Shown one piece after another: positions 1 to 5,363 of a stretch of 8,828 nt of DNA. The position numbers and the translations under genes are program-made. The stretch comes from Calditrichota bacterium (GTDB lineage: Bacteria; Calditrichota; Calditrichia; RBG-13-44-9; J075). Where the stretch lies: positions 1-8,828 of the forward strand of contig JAJRYW010000622.1 of the NCBI GenBank assembly GCA_024275555.1, in the 5' to 3' direction. Position 1 is the first letter of the stretch; each line of letters begins with the position of its first letter. The notes beneath the pieces are model-generated. The model saw only the letters and a list, made by a program, of their open reading frames with translations. It ran no database searches and was not told where the DNA came from.

Positions 1-1
1 A

Positions 2-124
2 AAGCCTCATCATTACTTAAACCGAGAAACTCTTATCAAAGCGCTTAACGATATTCTGGTCAAAATCGGTTCTGAGTTCACCATTAATTTCAAAGAACAA
101 AAAGTGTCGATTATTTATGATTAA
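2..124 (+). CDS. 3' end of an unrecognised protein (partial)
   Basis: An open frame runs from the left edge to a TAA at 122-124 and gives 40 residues, ending FKEQKVSIIYD. The other forward frame I read (frame 1) stops early. The composition (basic and aliphatic, with a short amphipathic stretch LIKALNDILVKIG) is that of an ordinary folded C-terminus. I do not recognise the family. It could be the tail of a transposase or of a small accessory protein, but nothing decides this. The 80-bp intergenic repeat starts 5 bases after the stop, so the gene ends at a repeat-rich boundary. Its start lies outside the window. Confidence 0.4.
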   Translation, partial: KPHHYLNRETLIKALNDILVKIGSEFTINFKEQKVSIIYD

Positions 125-128
125 CTAC

Positions 129-208
129 TTACACGAATTACACGAAGGGTCTATCTCCTGCTCGATCCGGTGCTGCTGCGCCGGATCGCCAATTTGAGGC
201 CCTGCCTC
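129..208 (+). repeat. 80-bp direct repeat, copy 1, with internal hairpins
   Basis: This copy matches bases 263-342 at 78 of 80 positions; the two are 134 bp apart start to start. It opens with a doubled ACACGAATT-type word. It contains a perfect 8-bp stem (163-170 with 181-188, CGATCCGG/CCGGATCG, 10-nt loop) and a second stem GAGGC/GCCTC (196-200 with 204-208, 3-nt loop). The two-hairpin structure suggests a dispersed intergenic repeat family rather than a simple local duplication. I cannot see other genomic copies from here. Confidence 0.85.
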
Positions 209-262
209 GACGGTAAATTCCAATTACCAAAACCCAAATTCCAAAGGTTTATTATCCATGAA

Positions 263-342
263 TTACACGAATTACACGAAGGGTCTATCTCTTGCTCGAT
301 CCGGTGCTGCTGCGCCGGATCGCCAATTTGAGGCTCTGCCTC
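263..342 (+). repeat. 80-bp direct repeat, copy 2
   Basis: Second copy of the repeat at 129-208. It differs at two positions, both C-to-T changes relative to copy 1 (one in the CTATCTC stretch, one in the GAGGC hairpin). The main stem is intact at 297-304 with 315-322. Homology stops abruptly after GCCTC in both copies and one base before TTACACG, which defines the unit ends. Confidence 0.85.
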
Positions 343-364
343 AAGTGCATATTTCCGCCACTAA

Positions 365-380
365 GGAGGCGGGGGCCTCC
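365..380 (+). repeat. GC-rich stem-loop in the sucC upstream region
   Basis: GGAGGC (365-370) and GCCTCC (375-380) form a perfect 6-bp stem with a GGGG loop. The 3' arm overlaps a 12-base segment (372-383) that is the exact reverse complement of 485-496. The local hairpin and the long-range pairing therefore exclude each other. Confidence 0.5.
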
Positions 381-417
381 GGGATTGTTTTCAGCGCAGA
401 GCACTGGAAACAGTTGC

Positions 418-459
418 ACCACTCACCACTCACCACTCACCACTCACCACTCGTTACTC
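418..459 (+). repeat. Heptanucleotide tandem repeat (ACCACTC)n
   Basis: Five exact copies of ACCACTC occupy 418-452. A sixth, degenerate copy (GTTACTC) occupies 453-459. The period is 7, so a slippage event would not keep a reading frame. It lies in non-coding DNA about 160 bp before sucC. Short 7-bp repeats of this type are known in intergenic DNA of several bacterial groups, and copy number is expected to vary between strains. Confidence 0.9.
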
Positions 460-484
460 ATTAAAGTCTTCTCCGGAATTTTTC

Positions 485-505
485 CCCGGAGGCCCCGGGC
501 TTTTT
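485..505 (+). terminator. Weak terminator-like hairpin with T-run
   Basis: CCCGG (485-489) pairs with CCGGG (495-499) across a 5-nt loop. This is followed by C and five T residues (501-505), then ATTATT. The stem is short but all G-C. There is no obvious gene just upstream for it to terminate, so it could end a transcript from the left-edge gene or act as an attenuator. Its 5' arm is also complementary to 372-383. Confidence 0.3.
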
Positions 506-513
506 ATTATTGG

Positions 514-542
514 TTGAAACGGAAACGGTTCGTGGGTAAATT
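514..542 (+). promoter_or_regulatory. Putative promoter of sucCD
   Basis: TTGAAA (514-519) is separated by 17 bp from TAAATT (537-542). This is a fair sigma-70-like pair (5 of 6 and 4 of 6 matches), 74 bp before the sucC start. A second possible core lies at 550-558 (TA, six T, G), which is one base longer than the TAnnTTTG element seen elsewhere in the window. Which one is used cannot be decided from sequence. Confidence 0.35.
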
Positions 543-616
543 CTGCTTTTATTTTTTGATCTGAGAGACGAGCCTGTAGTGCGAACGAACTTCAATCTAA
601 ATTAGGAGACGATGGT

Positions 617-1774
617 ATGAACATTCACGAGTATCAGGCCAAAGAAATCTTGCAGCGTTATGGTGTTGCGGTGCCGCGCGGCAAGGCGGCCTTTAGCGCC
701 GATGAGGCCGAGGCGGTTGCCAAAGAGTTGGGCGGCGACATCTTTGTGGTAAAAGCGCAGATTCACGCCGGCGGCCGGGGAAAAGGCGGCGGGGTAAAGT
801 TAGCCAAAAGTGTACAGGAAGTGCGGGAGATTGCCGAAAAAATGATCGGCATGAACCTGGTCACTCATCAAACCGGGCCGGAAGGCAAAAAAGTGCGTTG
901 CGTGCTGGTCGGCGAGGGAATCAACATTGCCCGGGAACTCTACCTGGGGATTGTGTTGGACCGCTCGGTTTCCAAGCTGGTCATCATGGCTTCTACGGAA
1001 GGGGGCGTGGAGATAGAAAAAGTGGCCGCGGAAACCCCGGAAAAGATTTTTAAAGAATATGTAGAGCCGGAGTTGGGTTTGCAGGCCTTCCAGGCGCGCC
1101 GGATTGCTTTCAAACTGGGGCTGGAAGGCGATCAGATTAAACACGCCACCCGTTTTATCCTGGCCCTGTATCGCGCTTTTGTTGATTCGGACGCCTCGCT
1201 GGCGGAGATCAATCCCCTGGTGGTAACCGATCGCGGTGAAGTGGTGGCGCTGGACGCCAAAATCGGGTTTGACGACAATGCGCTCTACCGGCACAAAGAT
1301 ATTCAGGAGATGCGCGACATTCACGAAGAAGACCCGCTGGAGGTGAAGGCTTCCGAGCACAATCTGAATTACATCAAATTAGACGGCAATGTGGGCTGTA
1401 TGGTCAACGGGGCCGGTTTGGCCATGGCCACCATGGATATTATCAAGTTAGCCGGGGGAATGCCGGCCAACTTTCTGGATGTCGGCGGCGGCGCCAATGT
1501 GGAAACGGTGCGCAATGGGTTTGAGATTATCCTCTCCGATCCGAACGTCAAAGCGGTGCTGGTGAACATCTTTGGCGGTATTGTGCGCTGCGACCGGGTG
1601 GCCAAAGGGATTATCGAAGCGGCCAAAACCATTGATATCAAGGCGCCGATGGTAATCCGCCTGGAAGGCACCAACGCCAAAGAAGCCGCCCAGTTGCTTA
1701 AAGAGTCGGGGATGAATTTTGAAGTAGCCGATTCCCTGGAAAACGCCGCCCGAACCGTGGTCGGCTTAATTTAA
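617..1774 (+). CDS. sucC: Succinyl-CoA synthetase (ADP/GDP-forming), beta subunit
   Basis: This is the nucleotide-binding subunit of succinyl-CoA synthetase, the TCA-cycle enzyme that converts succinyl-CoA and NDP to succinate and NTP. The 385 residues are close to the usual length of about 388. The N-terminal ATP-grasp domain starts with the family hallmark MNIHEYQAKE. It has the glycine-rich phosphate loop GGRGKGGGV (52-60), Glu197 and Asn199 in AEINPLV, Glu208, and the metal ligand Asp213 in ALDAK. The C-terminal flavodoxin-like domain has GNVGCMVNGAGLAMATMD (257-274), DVGGGA (288-293) and the substrate-phosphate loop GGIVRCD. AGGAG at 604-608, 8 bases before ATG, supports the start. An earlier ATG at 612 hits a stop at once. 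sucD starts 39 bp after its stop, so the two are surely one operon. Preference for ADP or GDP cannot be judged. Confidence 0.98.
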   Translation: MNIHEYQAKEILQRYGVAVPRGKAAFSADEAEAVAKELGGDIFVVKAQIHAGGRGKGGGVKLAKSVQEVREIAEKMIGMNLVTHQTGPEGKKVRCVLVGEGINIARELYLGIVLDRSVSKLVIMASTEGGVEIEKVAAETPEKIFKEYVEPELGLQAFQARRIAFKLGLEGDQIKHATRFILALYRAFVDSDASLAEINPLVVTDRGEVVALDAKIGFDDNALYRHKDIQEMRDIHEEDPLEVKASEHNLNYIKLDGNVGCMVNGAGLAMATMDIIKLAGGMPANFLDVGGGANVETVRNGFEIILSDPNVKAVLVNIFGGIVRCDRVAKGIIEAAKTIDIKAPMVIRLEGTNAKEAAQLLKESGMNFEVADSLENAARTVVGLI

Positions 1775-1813
1775 CCCGGAAACGCCAACGATTGAAAGCA
1801 AAGAGGTGATCTC

Positions 1814-2686
1814 ATGAGTATTATTGTAGATGAACATTCCCGGATTGTCGTGCAGGGCATTACCGGAAAAGAAGGCGCCTTTCATACCAAACAGATGATG
1901 GAGTACGGCACCAAGGTGGTCGCCGGGGTTACGCCCGGAAAAGGAGGCGCTGAATTTGAAGACGGTGTGCCGATTTTTAACACCGTGCAGGAGGCGGTGG
2001 AAACAACCGGCGCCAATGTCTCGGTGATTTTCGTGCCGCCGCCCTTTGCCGCGGATGCGATTCTGGAAGCCGCCGACGCCGGTGTGGACACGGTGGTGTG
2101 CATCACCGAAGGCATTCCCGCCAAGGATATGCTGACGGTGTACAACTATCTGCAAAAGACCAACACCCGGCTGATCGGCCCGAACTGCCCGGGGGTGATA
2201 TCTCCCGGAAAGTGCAAGGTGGGCATTATGCCGGCCTTTATTCACAAGCAGGGCAGCGTGGGGGTGATCAGCCGCTCCGGAACGCTTACTTACGAAGCCG
2301 TGCACCAGCTCACCGAGGTGGGGCTGGGGCAGACCACCTGTCTCGGCATCGGCGGCGATCCGGTCATCGGCACCCGTTTTATCGACGCGCTGAAGTTGTT
2401 CAACGAGGACGATGAAACCAAGGCGGTGGTGCTGATCGGCGAGATCGGCGGAACGGCCGAAGAAGAGGCGGCCGCCTGGATTAAAGAAAACTTCCGCAAG
2501 CCGGTTGTGGCCTTTATTGCCGGACAAACCGCCCCTCCCGGGAAACGCATGGGCCATGCCGGGGCGATTATCTCCGGCGGCAAAGGCACTGCCGCGGAAA
2601 AAATGGCTGCGCTGAAAGAGGCCGGAATCACCGTTTGCGAAAGCCCGGCGGTGATCGGCCAGACCGTGGCCAAAGTACTCGGATAA
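1814..2686 (+). CDS. sucD: Succinyl-CoA synthetase, alpha subunit
   Basis: This is the CoA-binding, phosphohistidine-carrying subunit that pairs with SucC. Its 290 residues are the usual length. The N-terminal Rossmann-type CoA-binding domain includes QGITGKEGAFHT (14-25), with the VTPGKGG loop at 39-45. The middle holds the conserved IGPNCPGVISPGKCKVGIMP stretch (121-140) and the ligase signature SRSGTLTYEA (153-162). The catalytic histidine is His248 in RMGHAGAI, followed by SGGKGTA. GAGGTGAT lies shortly before the ATG. It is co-transcribed with sucC; the strong hairpin at 2702-2732 ends the transcript 15 bases after the stop, which isolates it from ndk. No residue expected for catalysis is missing. 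Confidence 0.98.
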   Translation: MSIIVDEHSRIVVQGITGKEGAFHTKQMMEYGTKVVAGVTPGKGGAEFEDGVPIFNTVQEAVETTGANVSVIFVPPPFAADAILEAADAGVDTVVCITEGIPAKDMLTVYNYLQKTNTRLIGPNCPGVISPGKCKVGIMPAFIHKQGSVGVISRSGTLTYEAVHQLTEVGLGQTTCLGIGGDPVIGTRFIDALKLFNEDDETKAVVLIGEIGGTAEEEAAAWIKENFRKPVVAFIAGQTAPPGKRMGHAGAIISGGKGTAAEKMAALKEAGITVCESPAVIGQTVAKVLG

Positions 2687-2701
2687 ACGTTTTTACTTCC
2701 C

Positions 2702-2732
2702 AGTCCCTCCCGGCCCCGGGAGGGACTTTTTT
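2702..2732 (+). terminator. Intrinsic terminator of sucCD
   Basis: AGTCCCTCCCGG (2702-2713) and CCGGGAGGGACT (2716-2727) are perfect reverse complements. They make an 11-12 bp G/C-rich stem with a very tight loop, running straight into a T-run (2727-2732). The position, 15 bases after the sucD stop, fits a Rho-independent terminator. Confidence 0.93.
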
Positions 2733-2770
2733 CTCCTCTTCCCGGGGAGATTTAAATCCTTCCGATTTGC

Positions 2771-2801
2771 TTGGCATACCCCCTAAGTTTATGTATATTT
2801 G
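2771..2801 (+). promoter_or_regulatory. Promoter of ndk (TTGGCA-N17-TATATT; TAnnTTTG core)
   Basis: TTGGCA (2771-2776), a 17-bp spacer and TATATT (2794-2799) give 5 of 6 matches in each sigma-70 hexamer. The same site also contains TATATTTG (2794-2801), an exact Bacteroidota-type TAnnTTTG element, with CTTG 20 bp upstream where TTTG would be expected. It lies just after the sucD terminator and 45 bases before the ndk start, so ndk has its own transcript. Confidence 0.6.
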
Positions 2802-2846
2802 CCGCCGAACTTTTGGAATAACAACATCAATGAACAGGAGGAAACC

Positions 2847-3263
2847 GTGGTTGAACGTACGTACACGATGATTAAACCGGAGTGTGTAGAGAACAAGCAC
2901 ATTGGCGAGGTGATTTCCCGCATTGAGCAGGGCGGGTTTCGCATCCGTGCGATGAAAATGGTACACCTGACCAAACAAGAAGCGCAAGCATTCTATGCGG
3001 TACATAAAGAACGCCCCTTTTACAATGATCTGACCGATTTTATGAGCAGCGGCCCGATTGTGGCGATGGTGCTCGAAAAAGAAAACTGCATTAAAGACTA
3101 CCGTGATTTTATCGGCTCAACCAATCCCGCTGAGGCGGCTGAAGGCACCATTCGCCGCGATTTTGGCGCCGATATCCAGTGCAACTGCGTGCACGCTTCG
3201 GATTCCCCGGAGAACGCCGAAAAGGAAATTCATTTTTTCTTTGCCGATCGTGACCTGGTGTGA
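2847..3263 (+). CDS. ndk: Nucleoside diphosphate kinase
   Basis: The enzyme moves the gamma-phosphate of an NTP (mainly ATP) onto NDPs and dNDPs through a phosphohistidine, using a ping-pong mechanism, in the cytoplasm. From the GTG at 2847 it has 138 residues, typical for bacterial Ndk. Key residues are present: Lys10 in MIKPE, Tyr50, Arg86 (before FIGSTNP), Arg103 and Arg104 in GTIRRDFG, Asn113, and the active-site His116 in NCVHASDS. The usual HGSD is HASD here, a variant also known from archaeal members. A longer frame can be opened from TTG 2799, but AGGAGG (2836-2841) sits 5 bases before GTG 2847, and the family motif begins right after it. The TTG is also inside the -10 region. It has its own promoter and terminator. 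Its nearness to sucCD makes sense, since both act on NTP pools. Confidence 0.97.
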   Translation: MVERTYTMIKPECVENKHIGEVISRIEQGGFRIRAMKMVHLTKQEAQAFYAVHKERPFYNDLTDFMSSGPIVAMVLEKENCIKDYRDFIGSTNPAEAAEGTIRRDFGADIQCNCVHASDSPENAEKEIHFFFADRDLV

Positions 3264-3297
3264 AGATAATCCTCTTCTTGTGAACCACAGACACCTT

Positions 3298-3325
3298 AAA
3301 AGGCCTGCTCATGCGGGCCTTTTTA
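3298..3325 (+). terminator. Intrinsic terminator of ndk
   Basis: AAAAGGCCTGC (3298-3308) pairs with GCGGGCCTTTT (3313-3323) across a TCAT loop, with a single T-G pair, and runs into a T-tract. It lies 35 bases after the ndk stop. The A-rich 5' arm and T-rich 3' arm mean it could work in both directions, but there is no convergent gene. Confidence 0.9.
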
Positions 3326-3335
3326 TTATGAAGAG

Positions 3336-3363
3336 TTGACATTGCAGCGATCTTGTTACAAAT
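3336..3363 (+). promoter_or_regulatory. Possible promoter of the EEP lipoprotein gene
   Basis: A perfect TTGACA (3336-3341) lies just after the ndk terminator and about 60 bases before the next gene. The best -10-like word is TACAAA (3357-3362), with a short 15-bp spacer. The -10 assignment is therefore weak, and no TAnnTTTG element is present. Confidence 0.35.
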
Positions 3364-3399
3364 TAATAATTCTCAAAAATCAGACCCAGGGGTAAATCT

Positions 3400-4305
3400 A
3401 TGCCGCGAAAATTCTTTGTCTATCTGTTCCTCTTTTCCATCGTTTTTGCATTTTCCTGCAATAAACAAATTTCCAATGTTACCGAAGACGTGCCCATCCA
3501 GGTTACCCCCGTCGGTGATGAAAACTCGTTGGAAATCGCCACCTGGAATATTGAGCAGTTCCCCAAGCACCGCAACACCGTTAAAGATTTGCGCCAGTTG
3601 ATCACTGATCTCGACATTGATGTTTTTGCCGTTCAGGAAATAACCAATGTGGATTCATTTACGGCGTTGGTCAACAGTTTGCCCGACTATGACGGCCGGG
3701 TTGGGAGCGCTGCCTCCTCCTACAACCTGTGGCCGGGCGTCATCTATAAAACGGACCTGGTGACCCTGGTCAGCGAAGAGTACCTGTTTACCGGCGAGTA
3801 CAATTTTCCCCGGGCGCCCTATTCGCTGTACCTGCGCGCCCGGAAGAACAATGAGGTGTTTGATTTTCACCTGATCATTCTGCACCTGAAAGCCTTTGGC
3901 GACGAAGAAAGTGAGAACCGTCGCAGGGGGGCTATCCGCACCCTGGAAAGTTATCTGGAAGCACAACTGGCAAACCCTGCCAACGACCCGGATTACATCG
4001 TAGCCGGCGACTGGAACGATTTGCTGAATGACCGCCTGGAGGACAATGTTTTTCTTCCGTTCCTGGAAGATACGGTTGATTACATGTTCTTAACCGAGTC
4101 GCTTTTGGATGATCCGGACGGCTTTTCCTTTATCGGCAATTCCAACTTTCGCAGTTTGATCGATCACATTATGGTCAGCGGATCGATATTCAGCGCCTAC
4201 CCGTCCATCGAAACCCGGGTGATTAAACTGGATGAAGAATTCCCGCCCTACTTGCTGGAGGTTTCCGATCATCGCCCGGTGACCGGGAAAATACCGGTCT
4301 TTTAG
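3400..4305 (+). CDS. Lipoprotein of the endonuclease/exonuclease/phosphatase fold
   Basis: 301 residues with an SPII-type signal peptide: basic PRK, a hydrophobic stretch 5-18 and a lipobox-like AFSC with Cys20. It is predicted to be a lipid-anchored envelope protein. The mature part is a complete EEP (DNase I/exonuclease III-like) domain. It has TWNIE with Asn50, AVQE with metal ligand Glu80, LHLKAFG with His162, GDWND with Asp204 and Asn206, LIDHIM with Asp255 and His256, and the final SDHRP with Asp290 and His291. All catalytic positions are kept, so a metal-dependent phosphoesterase is expected. The substrate could be extracellular DNA, a phospholipid or another phosphodiester; sequence cannot tell. 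AGGGG about 8 bases before the ATG is a modest ribosome site. It stands alone between the ndk terminator and the ytxH promoter. Confidence 0.9.
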   Translation: MPRKFFVYLFLFSIVFAFSCNKQISNVTEDVPIQVTPVGDENSLEIATWNIEQFPKHRNTVKDLRQLITDLDIDVFAVQEITNVDSFTALVNSLPDYDGRVGSAASSYNLWPGVIYKTDLVTLVSEEYLFTGEYNFPRAPYSLYLRARKNNEVFDFHLIILHLKAFGDEESENRRRGAIRTLESYLEAQLANPANDPDYIVAGDWNDLLNDRLEDNVFLPFLEDTVDYMFLTESLLDDPDGFSFIGNSNFRSLIDHIMVSGSIFSAYPSIETRVIKLDEEFPPYLLEVSDHRPVTGKIPVF

Positions 4306-4313
4306 GCGGGACG

Positions 4314-4328
4314 GCCTTGTGAAAAGGC
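4314..4328 (+). terminator. Weak hairpin after the EEP lipoprotein gene
   Basis: GCCTT (4314-4318) pairs with AAGGC (4324-4328) across a 5-nt loop, 8 bases after the stop. Only GTTTG follows, with no real T-run. It could act as a poor terminator or as an mRNA 3'-end stabiliser. Confidence 0.25.
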
Positions 4329-4346
4329 GTTTGAATTGAATTAATT

Positions 4347-4378
4347 GTTTATTGCCGGGCAATTCTGTTGTATTTTTG
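4347..4378 (+). promoter_or_regulatory. Putative promoter of ytxH with an overlapping palindrome
   Basis: TATTTTTG (4371-4378) is an exact TAnnTTTG element, 79 bases before the ATG. Twenty bases upstream is GTTT (4347-4350), a poor -33 match. Between them lies the perfect palindrome ATTGCC-G-GGCAAT (4351-4363), just where a repressor would block RNA polymerase. Promoter and operator roles are inferred from position only. Confidence 0.4.
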
Positions 4379-4457
4379 ACCTGAAGAATAGTGCTGCTTA
4401 AAATTTGTATTGCAAATATTTATTACTTAATTGGTTTAAACATTTTGGAGGTGTGCC

Positions 4458-4853
4458 ATGTCAGACAGAGATGGTTCCGATTTTTTGAAAGGCCTGCTTG
4501 TTGGCGGAGCGATCGGGGCAATATTTGCTTTGCTCTATGCGCCCAAAAGCGGCAAAGAAACCCGCGAGGAACTGGGCGGAAAGGTCGAGGATTTGTATGA
4601 TCGCGCCAAAGAGGAGTACGAAGAGGCGCTGGACAAAGCCCGCCGATCCTACGAAGCCGCCGCAGATCGTCTCAAGGATTTGGAATTAGACGCCAAGCGC
4701 AAAGCCGAAGAAGTCCAGGAATTAGTGGACGACCTGGTGGATAAAGGCAAAGACACCGTGGAAGACAGTAAAGGCCGCTTAAAAGAAGCCCTGGATTCGG
4801 CAAAGAGCGCTTTTAAAGAAGAAAAGAAATCCGATTCCAAAAAGCAGGCGTAA
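4458..4853 (+). CDS. ytxH: YtxH-domain protein (membrane-anchored coiled coil)
   Basis: 131 residues. A short acidic N-terminus leads into one hydrophobic segment (about 9-28, FLKGLLVGGAIGAIFALLYA) rich in small-residue GxxxG-type spacing. The family motif YAPKSGKETRE (27-37) follows. The rest (about 38-131) is highly charged, alanine-rich and clearly coiled coil, ending in a lysine-rich tail. This is the usual architecture and length of the YtxH family (PF12732), named from a Bacillus general-stress protein. Its biochemical role is not known. It is likely an inner-membrane protein with a long cytoplasmic or periplasmic coil. GGAGGTG (4446-4452) gives a strong ribosome site. In Bacillus, ytxG (DUF948) and ytxH are neighbours; here the DUF948 gene follows after a 510-bp repeat-filled gap. 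Confidence 0.9.
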   Translation: MSDRDGSDFLKGLLVGGAIGAIFALLYAPKSGKETREELGGKVEDLYDRAKEEYEEALDKARRSYEAAADRLKDLELDAKRKAEEVQELVDDLVDKGKDTVEDSKGRLKEALDSAKSAFKEEKKSDSKKQA

Positions 4854-4866
4854 TGAGTCTGTCCAT

Positions 4867-4976
4867 GTTAAATTAAATTGTTTGACGGGAAGTAGCGGAT
4901 GAGCAGGTTGAAACCGGAAGATTTCCGATAACCCCTGTTCATCCTGTTCCTCCCGTCAAATTTTTTGAAATTTAAC
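4867..4976 (+). repeat. 110-nt long hairpin element / terminator of ytxH
   Basis: Four nested stems fold the whole stretch. These are GTTAAATT (4867-4874) with AATTTAAC (4969-4976), TTTGACGGGA (4881-4890) with TCCCGTCAAA (4951-4960), GGATGAGCAGG (4897-4907) with CCTGTTCATCC (4934-4944, one mismatch), and CGGAA (4915-4919) with TTCCG (4923-4927). Six T residues (4961-4966) follow the second stem's 3' arm, so it can act as an intrinsic terminator for ytxH. The internal word resembles the CCTGTTCATCCTG repeats scattered in many bacterial genomes, so it may also be a mobile or dispersed palindromic unit. Confidence 0.8.
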
Positions 4977-5106
4977 CTGGTTGAGTTCGGCCGCCCTAAT
5001 TAATACCTCATGTTACGCAATTTTGCAGCAAAGCCGCAGAGGTCGTAGAGGTTATTTAAAAGAATGTCCAAGAACTTGAATTCTATTTGACAATTTAAGG
5101 ATAATA

Positions 5107-5260
5107 AAAATATTGTATTTGTGTAGCGGCCTTCATGATAATGGTAATGGCCCCCCTTAATCCCCGTTCGGCTGAGCTCACGACGAAGCCCGAGATCGGG
5201 GAGGGACGGGGTGGGGAAACTTCACTTGATAACTGTCCGGCTACACAAATAGAAAATATT
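5107..5260. mobile_element. MITE-like element with 12-bp TIRs and 8-bp direct repeats
   Basis: TATTTGTGTAGC (5116-5127) and GCTACACAAATA (5240-5251) are perfect inverted repeats. One base outside each is G, then AAAATATT on both sides (5107-5114 and 5253-5260), in direct orientation. This is the pattern of an 8-bp target-site duplication around a 138-bp non-coding element (5115-5252). The interior has no ORF but is structured: CCCCG (5162-5166) with CGGGG (5197-5201) around an imperfect palindrome with TGAGCTCA (5173-5180) at its centre and TTCG/CGAA arms (5167-5170, 5184-5187). Caveat: AAAATATT is AT-rich and contains the palindrome AATATT, so chance is possible. No transposase is nearby, so any movement would need one in trans. 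Confidence 0.55.
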
Positions 5261-5363
5261 TAGTTAGACCGTGTTTTGTATTTAATCGTTTCTCCGAGTT
5301 CCCTGTGACTCAACAGCAAAAAATTGGTAAGTGTGTAACATCAGTTAATACGACGGAGATGGA

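Larger units (their letters stand above)
125..616. other. Repeat-rich intergenic region before sucC
   Basis: I see no credible gene here. Forward open frames of 68 and 90 codons at 258-564 run across the direct repeat and the 7-bp tandem repeat. They have no ribosome binding site and are low-complexity artefacts. The region is a mosaic: an 80-bp direct repeat (129-208 and 263-342), a spacer rich in AAATTCCAA-type words (212-252), a GC hairpin (365-380), a heptamer tandem repeat (418-459), a terminator-like hairpin (485-505), and a probable promoter plus Shine-Dalgarno site for sucC. Confidence 0.6.
4854..5363. other. Intergenic region between ytxH and the DUF948 gene
   Basis: No gene is visible in 510 bp. 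The first part is a 110-nt hairpin element (4867-4976). Bases 5035-5052 are two copies of a 9-bp word (CGCAGAGGT, CGTAGAGGT) of the kind seen in many dispersed repeats. Bases 5107-5260 hold a MITE-like element with terminal inverted repeats and 8-bp flanking direct repeats. The last 100 bases before the DUF948 gene are AT-rich and should hold its promoter, but I could not pick one with confidence. Confidence 0.6.

Noticed and set aside
258..564. Overlapping forward open frames of 68 and 90 codons
   Set aside because: They read through the 80-bp repeat and the heptamer repeat, lack a ribosome site, and give low-complexity peptides.
1766..2557. 263-codon reverse-strand frame over sucD
   Set aside because: Shadow of sucD, whose protein is unmistakable.
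2799..2846. N-terminal extension of ndk from TTG 2799
   Set aside because: It overlaps the promoter core, and AGGAGG at 2836-2841 points to GTG 2847, which gives the normal family length.
5035..5052. Two 9-bp words (CGCAGAGGT, CGTAGAGGT) as a possible CRISPR or iteron array
   Set aside because: Only two imperfect units with no spacer; a common low-complexity intergenic motif.
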